From positions 8,989 through 16,392 of the forward strand of contig DQCG01000693.1 of NCBI GenBank assembly GCA_003533825.1: 7,404 nucleotides of DNA. Reading direction: 5' to 3'. Shown here piece after piece: positions 1-6,161 of this stretch. How positions within the stretch are numbered: position 1 is the stretch's first letter; each line of letters begins with the position of its first letter. This stretch comes from Phycisphaerales bacterium (GTDB lineage Bacteria > Planctomycetota > Phycisphaerae > Sedimentisphaerales > Anaerobacaceae). The position numbers were made by a program, and so were the translations under genes. The notes beneath the pieces are model-generated. The model searched no databases, was not told the origin of the DNA, and worked only from the letters and a program-made list of their open reading frames with translations.

Positions 1-423
1 CCCAAGCCGCACACGCCGTTCGGCCTGCTCGGCCAAAAACCGAAGTCGTATTTCGAGCAGGCCAAAAAATTAATTATCGAGGAAAAAACAAAGCTCCGTG
101 CGAAGTTCCTGCAGTTCAAGTTCCACCATATAAATCGCAGCGTGTTGGAATCGGCAATCGGCCGCGGCGACAGGCGCCTGTGCGACGTTATAGAAGAAGC
201 CTGGCGAGCAGGCGCAAAGTTCGATTTGTGGGACGAATGTTTCGACTACGAACTCTGGCACAAAGCATTTGAAAAATTCGGCATCGATATTGAAGCGGCG
301 GCACAGAAACAATTCAATCCGGATGAAACCGCACCATGGGAACACCTGGGCGGCCCGGATAAAAAGTATTTGCTCGGTCATCTTGAGAATACGAGATGCC
401 GGATTTCGGAAAGTATGATTTGA
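1..423 (+). CDS. C-terminal part of a B12-binding radical SAM protein (TIGR03960-like), 5' truncated by the window edge
   Basis: Frame 1 is open from the first base and ends with TGA, giving 140 residues without the N-terminus. The visible part opens with PKPHTPF, the strand that closes the radical SAM barrel in this family. It continues with a basic helical stretch (about residues 19-45), a GDRR motif at 56-59, an aromatic acidic segment (WDECFDYELW) and APWEHL. That order matches the C-terminal region of the large cobalamin-binding radical SAM proteins grouped as TIGR03960, as I remember it. The cobalamin domain and the CxxxCxxC cluster motif would lie upstream, outside the window. The usual partner, a DUF2344/TIGR03936 protein, is not directly downstream. 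The reaction catalysed by this family is not established. An internal start such as the GTG at 142 is unlikely, because similarity begins at the very first codon. Confidence 0.85.
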   Translation, partial: PKPHTPFGLLGQKPKSYFEQAKKLIIEEKTKLRAKFLQFKFHHINRSVLESAIGRGDRRLCDVIEEAWRAGAKFDLWDECFDYELWHKAFEKFGIDIEAAAQKQFNPDETAPWEHLGGPDKKYLLGHLENTRCRISESMI

Positions 424-634
424 GCGGTTTATTTTTGTAGTGATCGTCGTTTAACAGGCAATGAAAACGAAAGGTACGCTATTAGCATGAGTGAAAAATG
501 AGCAATTTAATCTGTCCTACATGTAAAACTTTGCTTAGCTCAAAGATGGTTATGGCGGGGCTTCTATGGCAATATGGAAATCAGTGAACGATACTGAATC
601 TTGAAATCATGGCCGTGAGGTAAGAGTAATAATA
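424..634. other. Intergenic stretch with one doubtful mini-ORF
   Basis: This 211-bp gap holds no clear terminator. A 29-codon ORF at 498-587 (plus strand) begins MSNLICPTCK and has a single CxxC pair, which resembles the start of a small zinc-ribbon protein. It has no convincing ribosome binding site and no second CxxC, so it may be a fragment or chance. Before the next gene, GAGG (616-620) and AAGAG (622-626) precede the ATG at 635. I see no good -35/-10 pair. Confidence 0.3.
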
Positions 635-1219
635 ATGAAAGCGAAGGAATTATACGAGGAAATCCGCAGTTATTGCCGGGCTAATGCCGACGAGACTATC
701 GTTAAGAAATACTCGCGGTATTTCAAAGAAGGTTATGATGCCTATGGGCTGCCGAGAGAACAGTTGGAAGAAAAAGTTGTTACGATTCTCAGTGATAAAA
801 GTGTTAATATGAAATTGGTGCTGAGTACGAGCAGGTTTCTGATTAAAAGCGGGAAATACGAGGAGACAAGTTTTGCAGTTCGTTTATTAAATGGATTTTC
901 AGAGCAGTTCACTGCTGCGATGTTCGGGGAAATCGAGAAATGGTTCGAAATAGGTATTATAAATTGGGCACATACGGATGTGATTTGCGGTATGTTGATA
1001 CCGCCGTTTTTCGAGAAGGATATCATATCGCTGGAGGCTCTTTCCGACTGGCGAACGGCGAAGAATAAATATCAGCGGCGTGCCGTACCTGTGGCAATGC
1101 TGGCGCTACTAAAAACAACGGACGATTATGCTCGGTTGTTTGACTTTATCGAGCCGCTCATGATGGATAGTGAGCGCTTCGTGCAACAGGGCCTGGGCTG
1201 GTTTCTGCGGGAGGCGTGA
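635..1219 (+). CDS. DNA alkylation repair protein, AlkD-like, cut short by an in-frame TGA
   Basis: The readable product is 194 residues of an all-helical HEAT-like-repeat protein of the AlkD family (PF08713), which excises positively charged N3- and N7-alkylated purines from DNA. The N-terminal signature KYSRYFKEGYDAYG lies at 25-38. W111, D115 and W189 have the same spacing as W109, D113 and W187 of Bacillus cereus AlkD. A paired arginine at 148-149 is a candidate for the DNA-contacting Arg148. The frame then meets TGA (1217-1219) straight after GWFLREA, where relatives continue, in my recollection with Trp. The frame stays open and family-like to 1363. As written, the protein lacks its last helices, about 48 residues, so activity is doubtful. 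The ATG at 635 is supported by the family-like N-terminus and an AAGAG 8 bases upstream. Family assignment is firm; functional state is not. Confidence 0.85.
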   Translation: MKAKELYEEIRSYCRANADETIVKKYSRYFKEGYDAYGLPREQLEEKVVTILSDKSVNMKLVLSTSRFLIKSGKYEETSFAVRLLNGFSEQFTAAMFGEIEKWFEIGIINWAHTDVICGMLIPPFFEKDIISLEALSDWRTAKNKYQRRAVPVAMLALLKTTDDYARLFDFIEPLMMDSERFVQQGLGWFLREA

Positions 1220-1363
1220 AAAATTAAGAAAAACCAGACGGAGACTTTCTTGCTCAAATGGAAAAACGACGCCGCGCGCGTGATCTTCCAATACGCGACT
1301 GAAAAGATGACACCCGAACAGAAAAAACGCTTCAGGAAAGATAAAAAGGGGATTCGGCAATGA
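1220..1363 (+). pseudogene. Detached C-terminal remainder of the alkD reading frame
   Basis: After the TGA at 1217-1219 the same frame stays open for 47 codons. They read KIKKNQTETFLLKWK, then ARVIFQYATEKMTPEQKKRF, and stop with TGA at 1361-1363. This is the expected AlkD C-terminal helix pair. Joined to the upstream part it gives 242 residues, close to the usual length of about 237. The final stop shares ATGA (1360-1363) with the start of the next gene, the usual form of translational coupling, so the longer frame is almost certainly the ancestral gene. There is no frameshift, only one stop codon. A G-to-A change of TGG (Trp) explains it most simply. Confidence 0.85.
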
Positions 1364-1926
1364 AACAATTGTACGTTACTGAAAGAGAGCAGTGGCGAAA
1401 CTGGCTTTCCGAGAATCACGCAGCCGAAGCTGGCGTATGGCTTATTTTATATAAGAAAGAGACGTCAAAGCCATCGATTGAGTATGAAGCGGCCGTCGAG
1501 GAGGCGTTATGTTTCGGGTGGATAGACAGCATTATCAAAAAAATCGACGCTGAGAGATATGCAAGAAAGTTCACGTCGCGTTCGGATAAAAGCGTATGGT
1601 CGGCCCTGAATAAGAAGCGGGTCAATAAAATGATAAAGCAGGGGCGAATGACCGAGGTCGGGATGGCGAAGATTAAGGCAGCGAAGAAAACCGGCCTCTG
1701 GGACAAAGATCCCCGGCCACGAATATCACTTGAAATCCCGCCGGAGTTCACAAAGGCGCTGGCTCGCAACAAAAAGGCAAAAGAGAACTTCGACAAACTT
1801 GCACCTTCCTATCGCAAGCACTACATTGGCTGGATCACCGTTGCCAAAAGGCCGGAAACAAAAAAGCGAAGAATAACCGAATCAATCACCCTGTTGGAAA
1901 AGGGACAAAAACTCGGATTAAAATAG
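1360..1926 (+). CDS. YdeI/OmpD-associated family protein
   Basis: A 188-residue cytoplasmic protein of the COG4430 type with a C-terminal OmdA segment (PF13376). Visible family marks are CFGWIDS at 51-57, the basic stretch FTSRSDKSVWSALNKKRV at 71-88, and the C-terminal block with LAPS (147-150), YIGWI (155-159), AKRPETKKRRI (162-172) and a closing LLEKGQK. There is no signal peptide or membrane segment. The start codon overlaps the stop of the upstream alkD frame by ATGA, and AAGGGG (1346-1351) sits 8 bases upstream, so the start is well supported. Members have been linked to bacteriocin or peptide resistance and to porin association in enterobacteria, but no biochemical activity is established. 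With ribosomes now stopping 141 bases earlier in alkD, coupled translation may be weakened, although the gene's own ribosome binding site remains. Confidence 0.85.
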   Translation: MKQLYVTEREQWRNWLSENHAAEAGVWLILYKKETSKPSIEYEAAVEEALCFGWIDSIIKKIDAERYARKFTSRSDKSVWSALNKKRVNKMIKQGRMTEVGMAKIKAAKKTGLWDKDPRPRISLEIPPEFTKALARNKKAKENFDKLAPSYRKHYIGWITVAKRPETKKRRITESITLLEKGQKLGLK

Positions 1927-1932
1927 TGAGCG

Positions 1933-1954
1933 TTCATTCGGTTGGTCGAATGAA
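1933..1954 (+). terminator. Stem-loop just after the ydeI-like gene
   Basis: TTCATTCG (1933-1940) and CGAATGAA (1947-1954) form a perfect 8-bp stem with a 6-base loop, starting 7 bases after the stop codon. No T run follows, so it is at best a weak or Rho-assisted terminator, or an mRNA 3'-end stabiliser. Confidence 0.35.
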
Positions 1955-2271
1955 TAAACATTTGGAATCAGATCGATGAACGAACCTGATATCGGGCAGG
2001 TTGAAACGCGTCTTTCGGTTGTTCTAAAAAAGGAGCGTCGGGAGGCGATAGGCTATACTGTGTCGACCGTGCTGTGCGCGCCCGCTTGAGAAAAAAGTCT
2101 ATGAGAGGCGAAATTCGCACTTGATAATTGGGAGTCAGAGTGAAATGTTATAGTGCTATTTGAAGCAGATACGAATGGAATTACGAGAAAAGACAAGAAA
2201 AAAAACGGAAACCTCTTATACAGAAAGAGGCAGTTTGTGTTTGTCGTCTTATACAGCCTGCATAATCATTA
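1955..2271. other. Intergenic stretch left of the cassette
   Basis: No recognised gene lies here. A 37-codon ORF (1976-2089, plus strand, beginning MNEPDIGQVETRL) has no ribosome binding site and no family I know. The rest is A-rich, with an oligo-A run near 2198-2207. A short hairpin lies at 2212-2230 (CCTCTT, 7-base loop, AAGAGG). The 10-mer TCTTATACAG occurs twice, at 2214-2223 and 2247-2256. No attC-like site is visible immediately before the cassette edge at 2272. Confidence 0.4.
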
Positions 2272-2290
2272 TTAGGCCGACGACATCACA

Positions 2291-2298
2291 AGGAAGGA
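2291..2298 (+). promoter_or_regulatory. Ribosome binding site of the CPBP gene
   Basis: AGGAAGGA lies 6 bases before the GTG at 2305. It decides this non-ATG start, since no ATG in frame further in has a comparable site. Confidence 0.7.
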
Positions 2299-2304
2299 TG
2301 ATTC

Positions 2305-3360
2305 GTGAAACAAAAGATAGAAGAATGGATTAGAGGGCATCCTATTGAGGCTTTCTTCCTATTGACGATTGTCATGTCCTTTGGATTGCTGTTCCCGGCA
2401 ATCCTCATCATCCGTCAGGAAGGTGTGCTTGGTCAGATTCTGAGCTTGTTTCTTGGAAGGATAGGAGCTTACAGTCCTGTTCTTGCAGGCATGTTCGTTG
2501 CGCGTATCATCCAACCTGGCCAACAGAGAATTTCTTTGACCCGACGCTTATCCGTCTTCCTGCCCGTGTGGTTCATCGCAGCAATCTTACACACCGTAAT
2601 TCTCAATCTTAATGCTGAGCCTGGTACCCCCCTCATCGCCCTCTTGGTGGTCTCCCTGCCGGTTGCGCTTCTTCCGGCCTTCGTTATCTCATCGGCGTTT
2701 TTGGGTGCTGATGGTGTCAAAAAGATGTTATCGACATTGGTCAGACCGAAGGGGAGCATTGTCTACTACTTGGTTGCTTTGCTGACATTTCCGGTTATCC
2801 ATATCGTTGGTATGGGGATCACGAATGTCCTGAATAGAAACGCATGGCTACCCCGAGTGAGCCAAGGAGCCGACCTTGCCTTTACCATCTTCATTACCTT
2901 CTTTTCTGTGCTCCTTTTTTCCGGTGGTATTAACGAAGAGTCAGGTTGGCGAGGTTTCGCTCAAAAGAGGCTACAAGCGAAGTATAGCCCTCTGGTCGCA
3001 TGCCTTATGTTATGGTTCCTGATGGTGATCTGGCATATTCCAAACGACATTGTGCAGTACCAGCACGGCGGCTACTTACTGGTGCGGATTGCGCTCTACC
3101 CATTTATCACCATCTTGTTCGCCTGGGTCTATAACCGAACGAATGGCAGTATTCTGGCTCCGGCAGTTTTTCATGCCTCCATGAACTCCATGAATCCGTT
3201 GATGGGGATCTTTCCGATTACCACTGCAGGGAACATCTTGCTGGTTGGCTTCGCTATTATTGTTGTTATTTCTGATCGAATGTGGCGCAAGCTCCCGGGA
3301 GATCATCCTGCTGTGTATCAAGATGATGCGACATCTGCTTGCGATGCATCGTCCGTCTAA
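2305..3360 (+). CDS. CPBP-family intramembrane metalloprotease (Abi/CAAX-like)
   Basis: A 351-residue polytopic membrane protein. Hydrophobic segments lie at about 16-36, 41-66, 83-101, 108-132, 152-171, 191-207, 229-247, 259-275 and 307-323. The three glutamyl-protease motifs of PF02517 are present: EESGWR at 211-216 (E211, E212, R216), the second motif ending at H244 in the FLMVIWH context, and HASMN at 290-294 (H290, N294). These residues form the active site in the Rce1-like fold, so the enzyme looks intact. Bacterial members serve in bacteriocin self-immunity, peptide maturation or unknown membrane proteolysis; the substrate here cannot be told. Translation starts at GTG behind a strong AGGAAGGA. 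The last 20 or so residues are polar and the stop sits inside the attC-like R'' box, as expected for a cassette gene. No promoter of its own is evident. Confidence 0.85.
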   Translation: MKQKIEEWIRGHPIEAFFLLTIVMSFGLLFPAILIIRQEGVLGQILSLFLGRIGAYSPVLAGMFVARIIQPGQQRISLTRRLSVFLPVWFIAAILHTVILNLNAEPGTPLIALLVVSLPVALLPAFVISSAFLGADGVKKMLSTLVRPKGSIVYYLVALLTFPVIHIVGMGITNVLNRNAWLPRVSQGADLAFTIFITFFSVLLFSGGINEESGWRGFAQKRLQAKYSPLVACLMLWFLMVIWHIPNDIVQYQHGGYLLVRIALYPFITILFAWVYNRTNGSILAPAVFHASMNSMNPLMGIFPITTAGNILLVGFAIIVVISDRMWRKLPGDHPAVYQDDATSACDASSV

Positions 3361-3478
3361 CAAATCGTTGCAGCCGACGTAGCACTCGTTCGATTGGTGG
3401 ATATTTTCAAGGTTGGAAAAGTCATCGGCTGGTCAAGTTGGTCGGCTCAGTGCTACGCGGCTGAACTCCGCGTTCGCA
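3355..3478 (+). repeat. attC-like recombination site
   Basis: Boxes in order: R'' GTCTAAC (3355-3361), spacer, L'' CAGCCGAC (3371-3378), inner arm GTAGCACT (3379-3386), a 62-base variable centre, matching arm AGTGCTAC (3449-3456), L' GCGGCTG (3457-3463), spacer AACTCC, and R' GTTCGCA (3472-3478). L''/L' pair perfectly except for one unpaired A, the extrahelical base that marks the strand in attC sites. The length of about 124 bp is within the known range. R' departs from GTTRRRY after the GTT. That is expected if the six bases after the G belong to the target DNA rather than to another cassette. Confidence 0.65.
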
Positions 3479-3528
3479 GTGACTTTTGATCATTGACCGA
3501 CCGACATCCAATTTGGTGTGATATTGTC

Positions 3529-3711
3529 ATGACGATGAAAGAGAAAATCGCGTAAGCTGTCACTCATCCGCCGGACGATGCTTCTATTGAGAAGGTCATA
3601 AATCGCCTTCTATTCCTGGCGAAGATTGAGCGTGGGCTTCAGCAAGCCGATGCCGGACAGGCCATTCCCCATTCAGAAGTCAGGGAGAGAATGGCCAAAT
3701 ATCTGAAGTGA
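3529..3711 (+). pseudogene. Broken antitoxin-like small gene with an in-frame TAA
   Basis: The frame reads MTMKEKIA (ATG at 3529, or 3535 for the shorter start), then TAA at 3553-3555. It continues without interruption as AVTHPPDDASIEKVINRLLF, LAKIERGLQQADAGQAIPHS and EVRERMAKYLK to TGA at 3709-3711. Without the TAA it is a 58-residue protein of the small antitoxin type (RelB/ParD-like addiction-module component) whose members carry the pattern DDASIE...RL..LAKIE.GL..A..G...H.EV..RM. GAA or CAA changed to TAA would explain the break. No usual start codon follows the stop in frame, so a shorter product is unlikely. No toxin gene follows: the serpin stop codon lies 8 bases beyond. A weak TTGACC (3493-3498) with TGTGAT (3517-3522) could be an old promoter. 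Exact antitoxin subfamily is uncertain. Confidence 0.65.
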
Positions 3712-3719
3712 GATGGACC

Positions 3720-4988
3720 TTAAGCTTTCGGATTTGCGACTCGTCCTATGAATAAGATGCTGCCGGAAAGGTTGTCTCGGATCAGAAACAGGAATGGATG
3801 GTCCGCGCGGAAAACCGGTATTCGGGTAGGCCCCATCGATGTCAGCGTCATCACTACTCCTGTTGCCGCTGCTGCTTCTGTGCCTTCCTCGTTGACCTCA
3901 ACATAGGCCTTGTGGATGACCGCCGAGATAAAGAGGTCTCTTTTGCCGTTTATCCCGGAAAAATCCGCATCCGAAGAAAAAGCATCTTTCATTCCCATCG
4001 ATTTAAGCACGGAAGCCAGACTAAACTGGCTTGTCATCTTGAACTTCGGCACAAAAACCACGACTTCCCGTTTGTGAATTTTGGCCAGCCATTGTGTGAG
4101 ATTCTCCGGTGTGAGTGTTTTCTCAAATTCGTCCAGAGCGTCAAATTCCTTTGGAAGCAGAATAACCATCGAGAGTTCTTCATCCACATAGGGCAATTCA
4201 AGAGCCTGGAAGGTATCGGTTTCCATATAGCCGAACTCTACCTTCTGGTTCATCGTTGCAACGTCGATCTTTTGGCCGTCGGAAAGAGTAAACGGTGCAT
4301 CCCTTGTTCTATCTTCTTTGAATTGTCTTGCCCAGTTGCCTTTGAAGTAAATGGCGTTTGCCAGAACCAACCTGGTCATCGAATCCAGCACGCCTTTGCT
4401 GATAAGGTTTTTGATCTTGCCATTGGTCTTTTTTTCGACCCAGGCATTGATGGTTTGGCGTGCGGTTTCCGCGGCTGTTATAAAATCGACTTCATTAAGC
4501 CAGCCGTCGTAATTGGTTTGGATAAGCTCTATAAACTCCCAATGAAATCCATAATCCTTCTGAACCCAAAGGGTATTGGCCACGGTTAACGTATAGCCTC
4601 CTTTTTGACCTCTTTTGTTCAGGTCTTTTATAATATTTCCAAATGACGAAGCGAATTGCTGTCTGTCCGGCAGGGATTTCGATGACGAGTCCGTTCTTCG
4701 ATTCACGGAAACAGGGAAATACAGCACTCCGGCCATATGCGATTCTGTTTCATTTCGAGCACCGGCATGAGCCATTGCCAGGGCTGTTGAGATACTATAG
4801 GGTGAGAAAAATAGATTTCCTTTCGTGCTTTGCAATCTCGCGAAAAGCTCCAGGGCAAACTTGTTATTTCCTTCTACGAGAGTTTTTTTGTTCATATCTT
4901 TTTTTTCCGCCGGGTTATTCATCGCTAATGAGTTAGCTGAAATCATTATTACAGTCGACAAAACCAATATTCTTTTAATAGCTTTCAT
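3720..4988 (-). CDS. Secreted serpin-family protease inhibitor
   Basis: A 422-residue serpin. Residues 1-22 form a Sec signal peptide (MKAIKR, hydrophobic core, NSLA at the cut), with no lipobox cysteine, so export to the periplasm or outside is expected. Serpin landmarks are NLFFSPYSI at 58-66, YFKGNW at 214-219, hinge EVNEEGTEAAAAT at 364-376, and the PS00284 signature FRADHPFLFLI at 393-403. The hinge has Thr at P14 and four Ala at P12-P9, the rule for inhibitory serpins that insert their loop. Counting 17 residues from P17 puts the cut at T383-S384. The loop downstream is longer than in alpha-1-antitrypsin, so R388 is another possible P1. I chose the ATG at 4988 rather than an upstream TTG (5099) because it begins the signal peptide and has GAGGG 8 bases upstream. 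No terminator lies between its stop and the convergent antitoxin remnant. Confidence 0.92.
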   Translation of the reverse strand: MKAIKRILVLSTVIMISANSLAMNNPAEKKDMNKKTLVEGNNKFALELFARLQSTKGNLFFSPYSISTALAMAHAGARNETESHMAGVLYFPVSVNRRTDSSSKSLPDRQQFASSFGNIIKDLNKRGQKGGYTLTVANTLWVQKDYGFHWEFIELIQTNYDGWLNEVDFITAAETARQTINAWVEKKTNGKIKNLISKGVLDSMTRLVLANAIYFKGNWARQFKEDRTRDAPFTLSDGQKIDVATMNQKVEFGYMETDTFQALELPYVDEELSMVILLPKEFDALDEFEKTLTPENLTQWLAKIHKREVVVFVPKFKMTSQFSLASVLKSMGMKDAFSSDADFSGINGKRDLFISAVIHKAYVEVNEEGTEAAAATGVVMTLTSMGPTRIPVFRADHPFLFLIRDNLSGSILFIGRVANPKA

Positions 4989-4996
4989 ATCTACTG

Positions 4997-5001
4997 CCCT
5001 C
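4997..5001 (-). promoter_or_regulatory. Ribosome binding site fixing the serpin start
   Basis: Read on the minus strand, GAGGG stands 8 bases before the ATG at 4988. The longer alternative beginning with TTG at 5099 has no such site. Confidence 0.6.
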
Positions 5002-5066
5002 GAAAAATCCACTAAAAACTGTTTTAAATAACGACTAACCGCCCTGTTTTCGGGCAAAACCATGTT

Positions 5067-5083
5067 TTTTGCATATTGCAAAA
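5067..5083. promoter_or_regulatory. 17-bp palindrome between divergent genes, possible operator
   Basis: TTTTGCA-TAT-TGCAAAA is a perfect inverted repeat with a 3-base centre. It lies 9 bases upstream of the plus-strand -35 box and within the leader or promoter zone of the serpin gene. Position and symmetry suit a dimeric regulator acting on either or both genes. No regulator gene is seen in the window. Confidence 0.4.
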
Positions 5084-5092
5084 TTTCAATTG

Positions 5093-5121
5093 TTGACAAA
5101 GAAAACGTTTTATTGTATTAT
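5093..5121 (+). promoter_or_regulatory. Sigma70-type promoter for the 5172-6161 gene
   Basis: A perfect TTGACA (5093-5098), a 17-base spacer and TATTAT (5116-5121, five of six matches) end 50 bases before the start codon. The -10 region also reads TATAAT on the minus strand (5118-5123), but there the -35 would be a poor TTTCAC. Outward transcription of the serpin from the same spot is therefore only a possibility. Confidence 0.75.
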
Positions 5122-5171
5122 AGCTTATTAGATTTAAGCTGTGAAAAGTCATTTTTTTCAAGAGGGTAGCC

Positions 5172-6161
5172 ATGAGCTCTGAAAATGACGGTTTCTTACG
5201 GCGATTCAGATGGCATTTAGTGATTATTTGTGTCGCATTAGTAATTGTGTTAGTTCTGACTCTTTTTACCGATATCTTCCAGAAATCCCAAACCGATTTG
5301 CTGCGCCAGCTTGTATTCATACTCGGTGCTTTAGTGTTTATCAGCGCACTTCTGACAATGCTCTCGAGGGTATTCAAGATACTCGATGCGCTTCGGGATA
5401 ACAGTGTTAAACTTAAGGAAGTTACAAACGCCCTGGAAAAGATCAGCTCGGGGCTGGCGCAAATTAATCACAGCACGCGAGTAAGCGAAACAGCCAAGGC
5501 GATCGCGTTTCGTGATGCTGACAGGCAGTCTCTGCGGGAAGCCGTATTTGATAAGCTCCAACAGCAGGATTTTAGTGCGGCCGAGGAAATCATTAATGAA
5601 ATTGCTAAACGGCCGGAATACAAGGAACTTACCGAGCAGCTAAGAGCACAGACCGACCGCTACCATGATGCAACCGACCAGGAACGGCTAAATCAGGTTA
5701 TAGCACATATAGATAAGCTGTTTGTGGATTGTCAGTGGGCCAGGGCCAGTGCCCAGATCGAAGGGCTCATTAAGGCTCATCCGGATAATGAGCAGGCAAA
5801 AGCGATGAGGCAAATTCTGCTTGATAAGAAGCAGGAGCGGAAAAGGATACTCCTTGCCGCATGGGATGATGCTATCCAAAACCAGGAGACCGACCGCAGC
5901 CTGGAGATTCTGAAAGAGCTTGACCAGTATCTTACTCCGAATGAAGGATTAGCTCTTCAGGAAGCCGCGAGAGATGTCTTCCGCACCAAACTTCACAACT
6001 TAGGTGTGCAATTTGCCATCGCCGTAACCGAAAAAAGATGGGTCGGCGCGCTTGATGTCGGGCAGCATATTATCGCCGAATTTCCAAACAGTAAAATGTC
6101 TGAGGAAATCCGCGGAAAACTGGATGTCCTCAAGCAGAACGTCCAAATGCAAAATAATTGA
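5172..6161 (+). CDS. Membrane-anchored coiled-coil / TPR-like repeat protein, function unknown
   Basis: A 329-residue protein. Two hydrophobic helices lie at about 15-33 and 46-66, separated by a short charged loop. A probable coiled coil follows at 67-100. The rest (about 115-325) is a helical solenoid of four hairpins near 124-160, 175-215, 226-270 and 278-320. Each has the look of a degenerate TPR: an aromatic or hydrophobic first helix, an alanine in the second, then a proline turn such as HPDNEQAKA or FPNSKMSEE. The positive residues before the first helix (LRRFR, 9-13) suggest the N-terminus is inside, with the solenoid in the cytoplasm. The start is supported by AGAGGG (5161-5166) 5 bases before the ATG and by the promoter just upstream. 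TPR-like domains usually bind proteins; no enzyme motif is seen. It is divergent from the serpin, and I recognise no named family. Confidence 0.8.
   Translation: MSSENDGFLRRFRWHLVIICVALVIVLVLTLFTDIFQKSQTDLLRQLVFILGALVFISALLTMLSRVFKILDALRDNSVKLKEVTNALEKISSGLAQINHSTRVSETAKAIAFRDADRQSLREAVFDKLQQQDFSAAEEIINEIAKRPEYKELTEQLRAQTDRYHDATDQERLNQVIAHIDKLFVDCQWARASAQIEGLIKAHPDNEQAKAMRQILLDKKQERKRILLAAWDDAIQNQETDRSLEILKELDQYLTPNEGLALQEAARDVFRTKLHNLGVQFAIAVTEKRWVGALDVGQHIIAEFPNSKMSEEIRGKLDVLKQNVQMQNN

Larger units (their letters stand above)
2272..3472 (+). mobile_element. Candidate integron gene cassette carrying a CPBP protease gene
   Basis: The unit has the layout of a gene cassette. It begins TTAGGC (2272-2277), has a short leader, one ORF starting 33 bases in, and ends with the folded site at 3355-3478. 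In the circular form the 3' G (3472) would join the 5' TTAGGC to give GTTAGGC. That matches the GTTRRRY box and pairs with the R'' box GTCTAAC at 3355-3361, with one G-T mismatch. The ORF's TAA stop lies inside R'', which is common in cassettes. There is no integrase, attI or neighbouring cassette in the window, and the base before TTAGGC is A rather than G. A single-site call is therefore tentative, but the internal consistency of the two ends is good. Confidence 0.6.

Noticed and set aside
635..1363. TGA read as tryptophan or selenocysteine throughout this genome
   Set aside because: TGA ends the genes at 423 and 6161, the second lesion nearby is a TAA, and AlkD proteins have no selenocysteine site.
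1126..1796. Minus-strand ORFs opposite alkD and the ydeI-like gene
   Set aside because: They are antisense shadows without ribosome binding sites or recognisable motifs.
2214..2256. TCTTATACAG twice, resembling part of a Tn5-type mosaic end
   Set aside because: Only about ten of nineteen bases match, both copies are in the same orientation 33 bases apart, and no transposase is near.
3798..4589. A 263-residue open frame on the plus strand opposite the serpin
   Set aside because: It has no ribosome binding site or family-like motifs, its composition is Cys/His/Phe-rich, and it lies wholly antisense to an unmistakable serpin.
4989..5099. A longer serpin start (TTG at 5099, minus strand)
   Set aside because: The added 37 residues precede a good signal peptide, would overlap the divergent gene's -35 box and lack a ribosome binding site.
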